64,000 bases of DNA. It comes from Paenibacillus pabuli (GTDB lineage Bacteria; Bacillota; Bacilli; Paenibacillales; Paenibacillaceae). Positions 1 through 8,454 of the stretch are shown in pieces. Numbering within the stretch: the first letter of the stretch is position 1; each line of letters starts with the position of its first letter. A program made the position numbers and the translations under genes. Under the pieces are notes generated by a model that was not told the origin of the DNA, made no database searches, and saw only the letters and a list, made by a program, of their open reading frames with translations. The stretch is from positions 3,348,001 to 3,412,000 of the forward strand of contig NZ_JBDOIO010000003.1 of assembly GCF_039831995.1 (NCBI RefSeq), written 5' to 3'.

Positions 1-1200
1 CCTGGACCTACGTTCTTCCGCAGTAAGCTCTCCGCCGAGCAAGGAAAATTCCACCTCATCCAAAACCGAATTCGTAACAAATTGAAACTCCGGATTCTGA
101 AACACGAATGCAATGCGGTCAGCCAGCTCTCTGGTCTTACCGGGCTGTTGTCCTTCAACACGATAATGACCCGTCGTTTTCAGGATATTCATCAAGGAAA
201 GCAATAATGAACTTTTTCCAGCACCATTAGCTCCAACGATTCCTACCCAATCCCCGTGAAATACCTCAGCTTGATCAATCTGTACAACCGGCGTCTTCCC
301 TCGCGATCCTGCGAATTGCCTCAATTCGAGTGCTGGATGGGCTAAACCTGATTCTCTGGAATCATCCTCTTCGACTTCTGCGCGATTGCCGGATCCGAAG
401 GTCACATGCTTAAAGACATCTTGAGAAAATTGCTGCTTCGCTTCCATCTTCCCGGCTCCAACTTCTTCCCATACTCCCGGATACCAGATGCCATACTCTC
501 TGAGCATATTCCGCTCATTCGCAAACACCTGATCCGCCTGTCCGTCCGCCACAATCTTCCCTTCGGGCGACAGCACGATAATTCGGTCAACCACGTCCAC
601 AACTTCATTAATTTTGTGTTCCACGATAATGAGCGTCCTGTCTTGTGCAACCTGCTTCACCGTATCCCACACCTGTGTGGTTCCCACATCATCGAGCAGT
701 GCAGTTGGTTCATCCAGAAACAGGACATCCGGCTCCATGGCAAGGACGGAGGCAATTGCAAGGCGCTGCTTCATCCCCTGGGACATCGATTGAATCAATG
801 CACGATTATGTTCAAAAGAAAGCCCAACCAATTCTAAATAATGTTGAATCAGCACAGGCATCCGATCTCGGGGGATATTCCGATTTTCAAGTACAAAAGC
901 AATCTCTTCATCCGTATAGGACATGCAGAATTGGGTATCCGGGTCCTGAAACACAATGCCCGGCTGGATCGGCACCTGGATCTCATCGCATTTCATCGGA
1001 ATTTCCACGGACCGCGGAATCAGGCCGCTCAAAATTTGCAGCAGCGTGGACTTGCCTGAACCACTTGGACCAAGCAGCAGCACTTTTTCCCCTTTACGCA
1101 CGGAGAGAGACAAGCCCTGGAATACCAGGTCCTGCTCTCCCGGGAACTTGCATCTTAGATTGGTAACGCCTACCGCCTGCGAACTCCCTTCTCCGTTCAT
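1..1200 (-). CDS. ykoD: YkoD-like tandem-ATPase subunit of a thiamine-precursor ECF transporter (C-terminal end outside window)
   Basis: This cytoplasmic protein would hydrolyse ATP to drive the membrane S-component encoded just upstream. The reading frame runs from ATG 1200 off the left edge, giving 400 visible residues. The first ABC domain has a Walker A (GPSGSGKST, about residues 44-52), a signature-like SMSQGMKQR (about 138-146) and Walker B VLFLDEP (about 159-165). A second Walker A (GANGAGKSS) lies near residue 322, so it is a two-domain ATPase like B. subtilis YkoD. The start directly abuts the ykoE stop (TAG then ATG), with a GAGG site inside the end of ykoE, so the two are co-translated. 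The TPP riboswitch upstream of ykoE points to hydroxymethylpyrimidine or thiamine as substrate. A ykoC-like T-component gene is expected beyond base 1 but is not visible. Confidence 0.9.
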   Translation of the reverse strand, partial: MNGEGSSQAVGVTNLRCKFPGEQDLVFQGLSLSVRKGEKVLLLGPSGSGKSTLLQILSGLIPRSVEIPMKCDEIQVPIQPGIVFQDPDTQFCMSYTDEEIAFVLENRNIPRDRMPVLIQHYLELVGLSFEHNRALIQSMSQGMKQRLAIASVLAMEPDVLFLDEPTALLDDVGTTQVWDTVKQVAQDRTLIIVEHKINEVVDVVDRIIVLSPEGKIVADGQADQVFANERNMLREYGIWYPGVWEEVGAGKMEAKQQFSQDVFKHVTFGSGNRAEVEEDDSRESGLAHPALELRQFAGSRGKTPVVQIDQAEVFHGDWVGIVGANGAGKSSLLLSLMNILKTTGHYRVEGQQPGKTRELADRIAFVFQNPEFQFVTNSVLDEVEFSLLGGELTAEERRSR

Positions 1201-1794
1201 CTAGTCCAGTGCCTCATAATCCTGCTTGGAGACAGGTCTCAAGGACCGGGTCACACCTGTCAGTTCAAGTGCTTTCGCAAGATAATACGCAAATACACCT
1301 GCAATCAGAATACTCCCAATGAAGCGGAAGCCGATAAACAATGTATAGTTCCACGCTGACAGCGAGTCAATGTAACCATACTGGTAATCGAGCAAAAGCG
1401 AGGCTGCTGCTGCACCGATGGCTGCCAGACAGGTGACGAACAGATTCGTTTTGCGGTACAGAAATGCTGCGAAGAAGATCTCAGCGCCCAGCCCCTGCAA
1501 CAGACCGTATACCAAGGTGGACATTCCCCATTCACTTCCGAGAAAAGCACTTACCGTTGAGGCTGCAACTTCAGCCAGGATGGCCACCCCCGGCTTGCGA
1601 ATGATGACATAGGCGAACGTGCCCGCCATAAACCACATGCCATAGATCATCTGTTCCGCATGCACGCCGAAAGGCTTCATCAGATCATACGTCGGTCCCC
1701 ATATTTTGTAGATGACCCCGAATACGACCGCAATCACGATCGTCACCAAAATATCGGTTAACTTCAATTTGTTGCTGCGCACTGTTGTTAACAT
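1201..1794 (-). CDS. ykoE: YkoE-like substrate-binding (S) component of thiamine/HMP ECF transporter
   Basis: This is a 197-residue, very hydrophobic protein with about five or six membrane segments, the usual size for the YkoE family of ECF S-components. The start TLVTIVIAVVFGVIYKIWG and the glycine/alanine-rich helices (MIYGMWFMAGTFAYVI, then AEVAASTVSAFLGSEWG) look like that family. It should bind the thiamine precursor in the membrane and pair with the downstream ATPase. ATG 1794 is preceded by a GGAAG ribosome site. A TPP riboswitch and its terminator stem lie in the 230-base leader, so expression should fall when thiamine pyrophosphate is abundant. The exact ligand (HMP, thiamine or a thiazole) cannot be told from sequence alone. 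Confidence 0.88.
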   Translation of the reverse strand: MLTTVRSNKLKLTDILVTIVIAVVFGVIYKIWGPTYDLMKPFGVHAEQMIYGMWFMAGTFAYVIIRKPGVAILAEVAASTVSAFLGSEWGMSTLVYGLLQGLGAEIFFAAFLYRKTNLFVTCLAAIGAAAASLLLDYQYGYIDSLSAWNYTLFIGFRFIGSILIAGVFAYYLAKALELTGVTRSLRPVSKQDYEALD

Positions 1795-1840
1795 GTTCTC
1801 TACTTCCTTTCTCTGTTCCCCTTGAGGTTATGGAATGAAA

Positions 1841-1873
1841 ATAAAAAAAGCCTCCCCGGTTCCGGGAAAGCTT
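1841..1873 (-). terminator. Intrinsic terminator of the ykoE TPP riboswitch
   Basis: On the minus strand AAGCTTTCCCGG pairs with CCGGGGAGGCTT and is followed by TTTTTTTATT. It sits between the TPP aptamer and ykoE, so it is the likely expression platform: ligand binding would favour this stem and stop transcription before ykoE. Confidence 0.85.
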
Positions 1874-2020
1874 CACGCACAGTGTCAAATATCATGATAT
1901 GAAGTAGCACAGAATAAAATGGACTCCGGTTCAATTCACGAGGCAAGCCTGCTTCCACTCGCATTCCGAGATCAACCGTTCCAGTTTTCATCCACCTAGT
2001 TACTTATCATGAATTCATGT

Positions 2021-2105
2021 TCTCTACGCTGGCATTACCCAGATCAGATATACGGTCAGCGGCATAAGGCCCCAATCTCAGCCCAACTTCATTGAGCTCC
2101 CGGTT
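2021..2105 (-). promoter_or_regulatory. TPP riboswitch aptamer upstream of ykoE
   Basis: Read on the minus strand, the segment contains GGGCTGAGA, then CTGATCTGGGTAATGCCAGC followed by GTAGAGA. These match the conserved CUGAGA and CUGAUCUGGnUAAUnCCAGCGnAGgGA parts of the THI box. The aptamer lies about 230 bases before ykoE with a terminator between. It differs from the common sequence at GGGTAATG (GGATAATA is more usual) and lacks the ACCCuuuGAACC stretch in classic form; CTGACCGTATAT is found there instead. Confidence 0.88.
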
Positions 2106-2209
2106 CACTTTATTTCATTGCTACTAATGTACACCACTTGGGTATTTGTGGCAATCCCTGGCAAGCAGTCACTTTTATCATCAAAAACAACAGATGAACA
2201 TTCAAATGG

Positions 2210-2238
2210 AAAAAAAGGCATCCTCGTGGATGCCTTTA
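2210..2238 (-). terminator. Terminator after pectate lyase gene
   Basis: GGCATCC and GGATGCC form a hairpin with a 4-base loop, followed on the minus strand by a run of seven T. It starts 12 bases after the pectate lyase stop codon. Confidence 0.85.
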
Positions 2239-2249
2239 TTTCATGGTTT

Positions 2250-2918
2250 TTAATATTGCGTATTCCCCGATTGACTTGTTTTACCTGACGCGAATCCTTT
2301 GAACAATGTAGGCACTTTGGAATAGCGGGTATTCGTTATTTTGCCCACCGTAGAGCTGCTGTCTGTGCGCAGAATGGAATCCTTCACATTGGAAATGTTG
2401 GAGCTGTCCACGTTCATGGTGACCGCGTAAGAAGTCCCCCCATTTTGGCGTACCAGCTTGCCGATATCATCGGCTCTGAAGTTTTTAATGTTGATCGTCC
2501 CCGATGCATTCATCTGGAACACCTTGTCGTAGGCTTTGTATGCTGCACCGCCAGTAATGTTAACCGTACCCGCGGATTTAAGCGTAAGCGCATCTTCTCC
2601 GACATCATTCCAGGTGACATTCTGAATATTGCAGTTGCCATAACAATGTACGCCATCGGCTGCCGGTGCCTCGATCACTACATTTTTCAAGGTAGCTCCT
2701 GCCTCGAGACGAAAAATAGGCTTTTGATTCTCGGCCTGACTGCCATCACCCAATGTGTTGGGATCTGCGGCTACACTCTTTCCTTTGCCGTCATAAGTCT
2801 CACCTTTTTTGACAATAATCGTCGTCTTCACAATTTCGGGAGCAGCAGACACGGGTAATGCACCAAAAACGGAAGCGACCAGACCTGCGGAGAGCAGCAA
2901 CGATAACATTTTTTTCAT
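2250..2918 (-). CDS. Secreted pectate lyase, polysaccharide lyase family 3
   Basis: This 222-residue protein should cleave polygalacturonate by beta-elimination outside the cell. Residues 1-26 are a classic signal peptide ([12 protein letters not shown]..., cleavage near VSAAPE). The mature part begins with the PL3 pattern [16 protein letters not shown] and carries [35 protein letters not shown] and [19 protein letters not shown], which are rungs of the PL3 right-handed beta-helix. D and K residues of the [12 protein letters not shown] region lie where PL3 enzymes bind calcium and the catalytic lysine. About 200 mature residues is normal for PL3. ATG 2918 has a GGGAGGA site upstream. The gene is monocistronic, with its own terminator and a 330-base upstream region holding a Fur-like site. 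Confidence 0.92.
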   Translation of the reverse strand: MKKMLSLLLSAGLVASVFGALPVSAAPEIVKTTIIVKKGETYDGKGKSVAADPNTLGDGSQAENQKPIFRLEAGATLKNVVIEAPAADGVHCYGNCNIQNVTWNDVGEDALTLKSAGTVNITGGAAYKAYDKVFQMNASGTINIKNFRADDIGKLVRQNGGTSYAVTMNVDSSNISNVKDSILRTDSSSTVGKITNTRYSKVPTLFKGFASGKTSQSGNTQY

Positions 2919-3252
2919 GCGTAAATCCTCCCTTGTTCTGATGAATTAGTGTTTAAGCCAGCTTGTCTTCCCGGATCCTGGAGAGGTGCACCTCTGTCCT
3001 GGAACCTACCCTGATCCTACCAAATCAGGAGTGTAATGATAATAATCATTAGATTAGGTATACAAATGTCGGCATGATATCTGCGTTCCCAGCATTGTTT
3101 GTCGATCCATTCCGCATGGAATGTGCTGATCTCAACTTCCGGTATGCTTCATTTACAGCCTGTAAAGATACAAAAAAAGAAACCCTTGGTCTATGAAAGA
3201 CAGGGTTTCTAAAGGTACTATGATGACGTTAACCTCTAAGTATCAGTTATTT
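2919..3252. other. Intergenic region upstream of pectate lyase with a palindrome and a Fur-like box
   Basis: No gene is seen. The stretch holds a perfect 14-base palindrome AGAGGTGCACCTCT (2982-2995), a Fur-like element TGATAATAATCATTA (3037-3051, about 12 of 14 positions of the TGATAATnATTATCA consensus), and the terminator of the next gene at 3172-3211. Confidence 0.5.
3172..3211 (-). terminator. Terminator after SLH surface protein gene
   Basis: AGAAACCCT and AGGGTTTCT pair around a 14-base-class loop, followed on the minus strand by TTTTTTTG. It lies about 40 bases beyond the SLH protein stop. Confidence 0.85.
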
Positions 3253-6078
3253 CTACAACTCTTCTTCGTTATCTTCAATAGTTGATTGAAGGGAATTGAG
3301 AGGGTTGATATCCGTAAATGTATTCACAGATTCAAATGTTACTGAACCGTTATCCGATACAATCATTTTGAAAACGACCCAGTATCTCTCGTTGCCGCTT
3401 CCTTCCTCTACCGTAAACGAGGCACTTGGTGCAGCTACAGCTCCGTGGAACACTTCAATTTTGGCTCCGGAACTCTTGATAGTACTCGCTCCTGAAAAAT
3501 GATGCACATAAAACGTATATGTTCCAGGAAGCAGGTGACGTATTGTAGTCGTTTCAGGTCCATAGGACGTGACATCATCCAAGTCCAGATCTACCATAAG
3601 TTCGTCATTATTATAGTATTGCTTATCCGCGAAGAACGTATGGAACACGCCGTTGTCACCTGCAGGACCTACAAGGTGTGAGTCCAAATCAGCTGGGTCT
3701 TTTCCCCATGTCAGAACTATGCGTGTTTCATCTTGCGAAGGTATTTCAATAGCTGTTTGATTTTCATTTCTATTTTCCACATTTACTGCAGAGACACCGA
3801 TGAGATACGTTCTAATATATTTCGTATCTCCTCCTCCGAGTTCACCTGTATAGATGCCTGGTGGAAGATAAATTTGATAGTTGCCATACGTATCCGTTGT
3901 TACCGTTCCAACAACGTCCCCGGTTTTGTTGTCCAGTCCTTTTCTGAAGGAAATCAGTAGATCGGCTACCGGCTTTCCAGCAACATCCTTGATATGACCA
4001 CCGAACCCTGTCAGCTTGATCGCACCACTTTGGCTTCCTGCAAAATGTGTTTTATCCACATCAGACTCTACAGTGATGTATAATGTGGACCCGTAACTGT
4101 TAACAGCGTCAAAAGTAAACTCGCCATTATCGTACTGCAGATTGTTCAATTGCCGCTCTGCCCCATTCAAATAGGCATGAACTACAAAATCATCTGCTGT
4201 TAGTTCAGAGATATCAAACCCTTCAGTAAACACCAATTTTGCACTTCCATTGGTAACTTGGATCCCTGTGAGGGTTGGATAGGCTGTTCCTTCGTTATAC
4301 ACTGCAACGGTTACTGGAACATTGATCTCAAAATTTCCATATTTGGCTTGTACAACTGTTGTACCGTTACCTTTGGCCTGAATCTTGCCTGAGTTAACGA
4401 CGGCGATGGAGCTATCTTCGACATCCCATGTTGCAAACGAAGTAAGATCCTTAGACGACGCTGATCCAGTAACCCCCGTTAATACGATCTGACGGGTTGA
4501 ATCAATTGCTGAAAACTCCGCTGCTTCCGGTGAATAAACGACACTCGTCACCGTAGGATCTGCTTCAATGGTTGGGGACTGATTCAGTTGACTGAAATCA
4601 ATGCCTTCTACATTAACCAGAGCCGAAGTTAATGCTCCCCCACCAGAAAATTGTACAACTGCATTCAATATCGCCCGATTCACTACAGCACCATGGTTAA
4701 TTTTAAACACAGTGTTCAATGCTTGTTCGAATACTTCGAGATTGCCAATGGTGGAGTCATCTCCAAATTCCACTGAAACTTGCTCCGCATGAACCATTAC
4801 GGAGTCGAAACTTCCGCTTAGAGCTACCGAAGCATTATGCGGAACGGACTCTGCAATATCGATTGGTCCGACCTGACCCGTGGAAACATTCTGTACGATC
4901 GCACCAGATCTAATTTCAATCTGCTGAACATCACTTCCACCTTCAAGGACCAGACGGATACTGCCATCTCCTTTGTCAACGATCACTGTTGCTAGAACGG
5001 AGTTCACCGCATGAATACTGTTAGGTCCTCCGCCATAAATCTCAGTGGTTCCCGTAACATTAACATTATCAAGAGTCACGTCACCGTTTTCTACGGACTC
5101 AAGTATTTTCAAATCACCATTTATTTTAGTGTTTTTTAGAGTGACACCTTGAGAACTAATAGTTACATTTCCAGTTACATCCCCAAGCGTATATTCACCT
5201 GGAGCGGTAAGATTTTTACTAGGAGCTTGTTCCCCGCCTCCATTATTTCCACCATTGTTACTACCGTTCCCTTTATCTCCGGAACTGCTACCACTGCTTC
5301 CTTTACTACTACCTTCAGAAGGTTTTGTCGTTTCCGGTTTTGCTTCGTTAGATTCTTCAGTTCCGTCCTCTGTCTTGGCCGGAGTCATGTAACTATCATA
5401 TGTAGACTTATTCATTACAAATTCATAGGCAAGTCTCGCTAACGCTTGGCGATCTGCTATTCCTGAAGGATTAAATTTTACTGTTCCATCTTTTTGAACT
5501 AATCCTTTGATGAAGCCCGATTGGTAGGCCAATGCTACAGAATCTTTTGCCCAGTTCGATACTTGATCCAAATCAAAAAGTTGAGGTTTGGATGTTTGGC
5601 TCGTTACGTCTTGTTGGTTCCAACCAAAAGCTCTAACGAAAAATACAGCTAATTCTTCTCTTGTCACGTTCTTATTAGGTGAAAAGCTATCTTTGGAAGT
5701 GCCTTGAGCAATCCCGGATTTGACCAGTGCACCTACATAGCCGGCATACCATTGATCTTCCTTTACATCCTTGAATTGGCTTGCTTCAGATGTATCAGGC
5801 TGTAACTTAAGTGCACCGACCATAATTTTTGCCAATTGAGCTCGTGTTACGGAATCAGAAGGCTTAAATGTCCCATCCGAAAAACCTGTCAGAATTCCTT
5901 GTTCCACTAGTTTGGTTATTTCCGTTTTGGCATACGAATGATCAATATCAGTAAAAGAAGTTTTAGATGTAGCCACTTCTGCCGATACAGATAAATTAAG
6001 AGCTAACATGGAGACAACAAGCGACGTAGAAAGCATCAACGATAGTTTGCGATTAAACTTTTTCCATTTTGAATTCAA
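3253..6078 (-). CDS. SLH-domain cell-surface protein with Big2-like, carboxypeptidase-regulatory-like and YfaP-like modules
   Basis: This is a 941-residue secreted protein that should be held on the cell wall by its N-terminal SLH modules. Residues 1-33 are a signal peptide. Three SLH repeats follow (about 41-93, 101-153, 166-222; motifs FTDIDHSYAKTEITKLVE, GFSDGTFKPSDSVTRAQLAK). A Glu/Lys then Ser/Gly/Asn linker spans about 230-290. Residues 290-490 show repeated short beta-strands (GDVTGNVTISSQGVTLKNTK). A Big2-like Ig fold sits near 510-595 (IAVVNSGKIQAKGNGTTVVQ). A carboxypeptidase-regulatory-like fold (DVAGKPVADLLISF... TVTTDTYGNYQIYLPPGIYTG) and a module of the YfaP type (LTWGKDPADLDSHLVGPAG ... 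LLPGTYTFYVHHFSG) end the protein. The start is TTG 6078 behind GAGGAGTG. It stands alone. The ligand is unknown. Confidence 0.88.
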   Translation of the reverse strand: MNSKWKKFNRKLSLMLSTSLVVSMLALNLSVSAEVATSKTSFTDIDHSYAKTEITKLVEQGILTGFSDGTFKPSDSVTRAQLAKIMVGALKLQPDTSEASQFKDVKEDQWYAGYVGALVKSGIAQGTSKDSFSPNKNVTREELAVFFVRAFGWNQQDVTSQTSKPQLFDLDQVSNWAKDSVALAYQSGFIKGLVQKDGTVKFNPSGIADRQALARLAYEFVMNKSTYDSYMTPAKTEDGTEESNEAKPETTKPSEGSSKGSSGSSSGDKGNGSNNGGNNGGGEQAPSKNLTAPGEYTLGDVTGNVTISSQGVTLKNTKINGDLKILESVENGDVTLDNVNVTGTTEIYGGGPNSIHAVNSVLATVIVDKGDGSIRLVLEGGSDVQQIEIRSGAIVQNVSTGQVGPIDIAESVPHNASVALSGSFDSVMVHAEQVSVEFGDDSTIGNLEVFEQALNTVFKINHGAVVNRAILNAVVQFSGGGALTSALVNVEGIDFSQLNQSPTIEADPTVTSVVYSPEAAEFSAIDSTRQIVLTGVTGSASSKDLTSFATWDVEDSSIAVVNSGKIQAKGNGTTVVQAKYGNFEINVPVTVAVYNEGTAYPTLTGIQVTNGSAKLVFTEGFDISELTADDFVVHAYLNGAERQLNNLQYDNGEFTFDAVNSYGSTLYITVESDVDKTHFAGSQSGAIKLTGFGGHIKDVAGKPVADLLISFRKGLDNKTGDVVGTVTTDTYGNYQIYLPPGIYTGELGGGDTKYIRTYLIGVSAVNVENRNENQTAIEIPSQDETRIVLTWGKDPADLDSHLVGPAGDNGVFHTFFADKQYYNNDELMVDLDLDDVTSYGPETTTIRHLLPGTYTFYVHHFSGASTIKSSGAKIEVFHGAVAAPSASFTVEEGSGNERYWVVFKMIVSDNGSVTFESVNTFTDINPLNSLQSTIEDNEEEL

Positions 6079-6282
6079 AACTAAAACACACTCCTCAATA
6101 GGCTTCTAGTAGGTAAAAACAATATTATATGAATCTATGGAACTATATCACCTCCTGATCAATAGGATAATAATACCATGTAAAATCATAAAAACAAGAT
6201 CATTAAACTATGATTTTACAAAAAAGTTGTTATCCTGAATTGATTTCAATTTTTATTATCAAAACTATTCTGCAATAAAAAA

Positions 6283-6330
6283 AGCAAAAAGCGTGCCATA
6301 TCGAAATAAAATTCGAAGGGCACGCTTTTA
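6283..6330 (-). terminator. Terminator after radical SAM gene
   Basis: On the minus strand AAAAGCGTGCC pairs with GGCACGCTTTTT across a longer loop that has its own small TTCGAA-type stem. TTTTTTTATT follows downstream. Confidence 0.82.
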
Positions 6331-6346
6331 AATATATCTTATTTGA

Positions 6347-7300
6347 CTAAGCTCCGAACCGCTGACGATATCCGCACTTCCGGCATAGTTCCTCCACAGC
6401 TTCCCGCTTGGAAAAACCATAAACCAGATTGTTCGCCCGCTCGCCTTCGATAATCTCCGAGAATGACTTCTCATGGACGTTACCAAGATTAATGACACCT
6501 TCGCCATCAAGGCAGCACGGAACAACCGTGCCATCCACCAGGACCGCCGCCTGATTGCGCAGCGCATGGCAGAAGCCTTTGCCATCATCCTCCGGTGCAT
6601 CCAGACTTGGCCACTGGAACTCGTGGTCCTGATTGAGATAGACATTCGGCGCAATTTTGACGCCGCTGCCTGGAACCACCTTTTCCTCAATGCGGAAATC
6701 CAGGTTGAACTCGCGCTCCAGTACCTCCAGCGTCTCCCGGTTGCGATTCATCTGGGCATTCGTGAAGTTGTCCTGCGTCAGGTTCCAGAGTCGGAACGAG
6801 ATGATCACATTATGTTTCACCGCTTCTCTGGCAAAAGACAAAATGTTGCTGAGGTATCCTTCACGGTCTGTCGATCCCTCATGCCCGTCGAAGCTGTGAA
6901 GGGAGAAATTCATTTGCCGCAAGGCCGGTTTGCCAAGCAGCTTATGCTGGGTCTTGGGCAGCAGCGTTCCGTTCGTTGTAATGTTAACCTTGAATCCCTT
7001 CTCATGCGCGGAATCCAGTAACAGATCAATTTTGGGATGAAGCAACGGCTCCCCTTTGACATGCAAATAAATATGTTTGGTATGTGGTTTAATTTGATCC
7101 AATATATTGTTGAAGACTTCAGGGTCAATGAATCCTTTGGCACGCTTGGTTTGTGGACAGAAGCTGCATGCCAGGTTACATATGCTTGTAATTTCAATAT
7201 ATACTTTCTTGAACGTTTTCAACTCGGGGTCCCCATTCTGCTTAGGAGGGAGAACAGTCCCACCCTCATTTTTAATCCGGCCCATATGCGCCATCACCAT
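6347..7300 (-). CDS. Radical SAM/SPASM-domain protein
   Basis: This is a cytoplasmic iron-sulfur enzyme of unknown substrate. The radical SAM motif is CNLACSFC in IEITSICNLACSFCPQTKRAKG, followed by KHIYLHVKGEPLLHPKIDLL and NITTNGTLL. The C-terminal SPASM-like part has VVPCCLDGEGVINLGNVHEKS and ELCRKCGYRQRF, cysteines able to hold an extra 4Fe-4S cluster. Length (up to 317 residues) fits small SPASM proteins. No peptide-precursor gene is seen next to it. The start is uncertain: ATG 7300, 7294 and 7285 are in frame, none has a ribosome site, and a sigma-A-like promoter (TTTACC, 17 bases, TATAAT at 7299-7304) overlaps the first ATG. A shorter or leaderless start is therefore likely. It is divergent from the thiamine operon. 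Confidence 0.85.
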   Translation of the reverse strand: MVMAHMGRIKNEGGTVLPPKQNGDPELKTFKKVYIEITSICNLACSFCPQTKRAKGFIDPEVFNNILDQIKPHTKHIYLHVKGEPLLHPKIDLLLDSAHEKGFKVNITTNGTLLPKTQHKLLGKPALRQMNFSLHSFDGHEGSTDREGYLSNILSFAREAVKHNVIISFRLWNLTQDNFTNAQMNRNRETLEVLEREFNLDFRIEEKVVPGSGVKIAPNVYLNQDHEFQWPSLDAPEDDGKGFCHALRNQAAVLVDGTVVPCCLDGEGVINLGNVHEKSFSEIIEGERANNLVYGFSKREAVEELCRKCGYRQRFGA

Positions 7301-7327
7301 TATATCGGGTTAGGAAGCCAAGGTAAA
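7299..7327 (-). promoter_or_regulatory. Candidate promoter for radical SAM gene, overlapping its first ATG
   Basis: On the minus strand TTTACC (7322-7327), a 17-base spacer and TATAAT (7299-7304) form a sigma-A-like promoter. The -10 box overlaps ATG 7300, so the expressed start would be ATG 7294 or 7285 with little or no leader. Confidence 0.45.
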
Positions 7328-7431
7328 TCCGCGAATGCGTTTAACGTTTAACTTTTGCCTCTAAGCCCTCTTTACATCTCGCGGGCACGTGATATATGCT
7401 GTGTACACAACTGCATATCTTGAACGATTGC

Positions 7432-7516
7432 ACTAGGGGAGCCTTGCGGCTGAGACGAATGAATGTATTCGGACCCTTTGAACCTGATCTGGATCATACC
7501 AGCGGAGGGAAGTGGA
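7432..7516 (+). promoter_or_regulatory. TPP riboswitch aptamer upstream of thiZXY-thiMDE
   Basis: The plus strand has CTAGGGGAGCC, GGCTGAGA, ACCCTTTGAACCTGATCTGG and ATCATACCAGCGGAGGGAAG, a nearly complete THI-box consensus. A long terminator stem lies about 70 bases downstream. It should switch off the six-gene thiamine uptake and salvage operon when TPP is plentiful. Confidence 0.95.
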
Positions 7517-7581
7517 GCGGACTTTCAGTTAACTGATTTTTTACATATTCATATGAACATGAATGTCGGTTGAACTTAACA

Positions 7582-7617
7582 GGCCCACTCATTTCTCCGG
7601 AAATGGGTGGGTCTTTT
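7582..7617 (+). terminator. Terminator stem of the thiZXYMDE TPP riboswitch
   Basis: GGCCCACTCATTTC pairs fully (with G-U pairs) with GAAATGGGTGGGTC around a TCCG loop and is followed by TTTT. The longest open frame for the ATPase (from 7570) runs through this stem, so its upstream start cannot be the real one. Confidence 0.88.
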
Positions 7618-7692
7618 CGCGTTTACATACAGATCGCAAACCAGGTGCATTTTCGTTCAGGCAGTTTTCATACCAAGGGGGCACGGAACACG

Positions 7693-8454
7693 ATGAGCAA
7701 CGATGTACGGATTCACAACATGACTTTCACTTTCCCGGATCAGAGGGATTCCCCCGTCCTCTCCAATGTGTCGATGTGTGTAAAAAAAGGAGAATTCGTC
7801 TCGCTGATCGGCTCCAGCGGGTCGGGCAAGAGCACACTCTTCAAGCTGCTGGCGGGCTTGCTTGAACCGACGGACGGCATGATCGAAATTGCGGGAGTGC
7901 CTTCCGGACAGCGACTTGGGCAGGTTGCCTACATGCCGCAGAAGGATCTGCTGTTATCCTGGCGGACCGTTATGGAGAACTGCCTGCTTCCCTCGGAGCT
8001 TGCCCCGAGGAAGCAGGACAAGGTTAAGCTGCGAGCTGACATTATGGCCGGACTCGACAGATTCGGCTTATCCGGCTATGAGCATGCCTACCCGGACGAA
8101 CTGTCCGGCGGCATGAAGCAGCGGGTCGCCCTGCTGCGCACCTTGCTGACGGGAGGACAGCTGATGCTGCTGGACGAGCCCTTCGGCGCGCTCGATGCCA
8201 TGACCAAGCGGGAGATGCACCGCTGGCTGCTTGAATTGTGGGAAAGCCTCGGCAAAACGGTGCTGTTCATCACGCATGATATTGAAGAAGCCCTGTTATT
8301 AAGTGACCGGATCATCCTTCTAACTCCTGGTGGTCGGCAGCTGCTGGACATGACGGTGCCTCTGCCCCGTCCGAGGCATTCGGACATGGTCTATGATCCG
8401 AATCTTATTCAGATGCGACAACGGTTGGAGGAACAATTACATGCGAAGCTTTAG
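7693..8454 (+). CDS. thiZ: ATP-binding subunit of pyrimidine-precursor ABC importer
   Basis: This 253-residue ATPase would power import through the ThiX permease. It has Walker A GSSGSGKST (about 40-48), Q-loop YMPQKD (80-85), signature LSGGM (137-141), Walker B LMLLDEP (157-163) and the H-loop THDIEEA. The family is that of taurine/nitrate/ThiZ-type ATPases. ATG 7693 is chosen because AAGGGGG precedes it and because the longer frame back to 7570 includes the riboswitch terminator. It is the first gene of a six-gene operon and overlaps thiX by 14 bases. In other Bacillota thiXYZ brings in formylaminopyrimidine. No tenA deformylase/aminohydrolase partner is in this window, so HMP itself is also a possible cargo. 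Confidence 0.9.
   Translation: MSNDVRIHNMTFTFPDQRDSPVLSNVSMCVKKGEFVSLIGSSGSGKSTLFKLLAGLLEPTDGMIEIAGVPSGQRLGQVAYMPQKDLLLSWRTVMENCLLPSELAPRKQDKVKLRADIMAGLDRFGLSGYEHAYPDELSGGMKQRVALLRTLLTGGQLMLLDEPFGALDAMTKREMHRWLLELWESLGKTVLFITHDIEEALLLSDRIILLTPGGRQLLDMTVPLPRPRHSDMVYDPNLIQMRQRLEEQLHAKL

Noticed and set aside
1800..1991. 63-residue minus-strand frame in the ykoE leader
   Set aside because: It runs through the riboswitch terminator stem, has no ribosome site, and its amino acids look random.
7570..7692. Upstream extension of thiZ
   Set aside because: It lies in the riboswitch expression platform and lacks a ribosome site.
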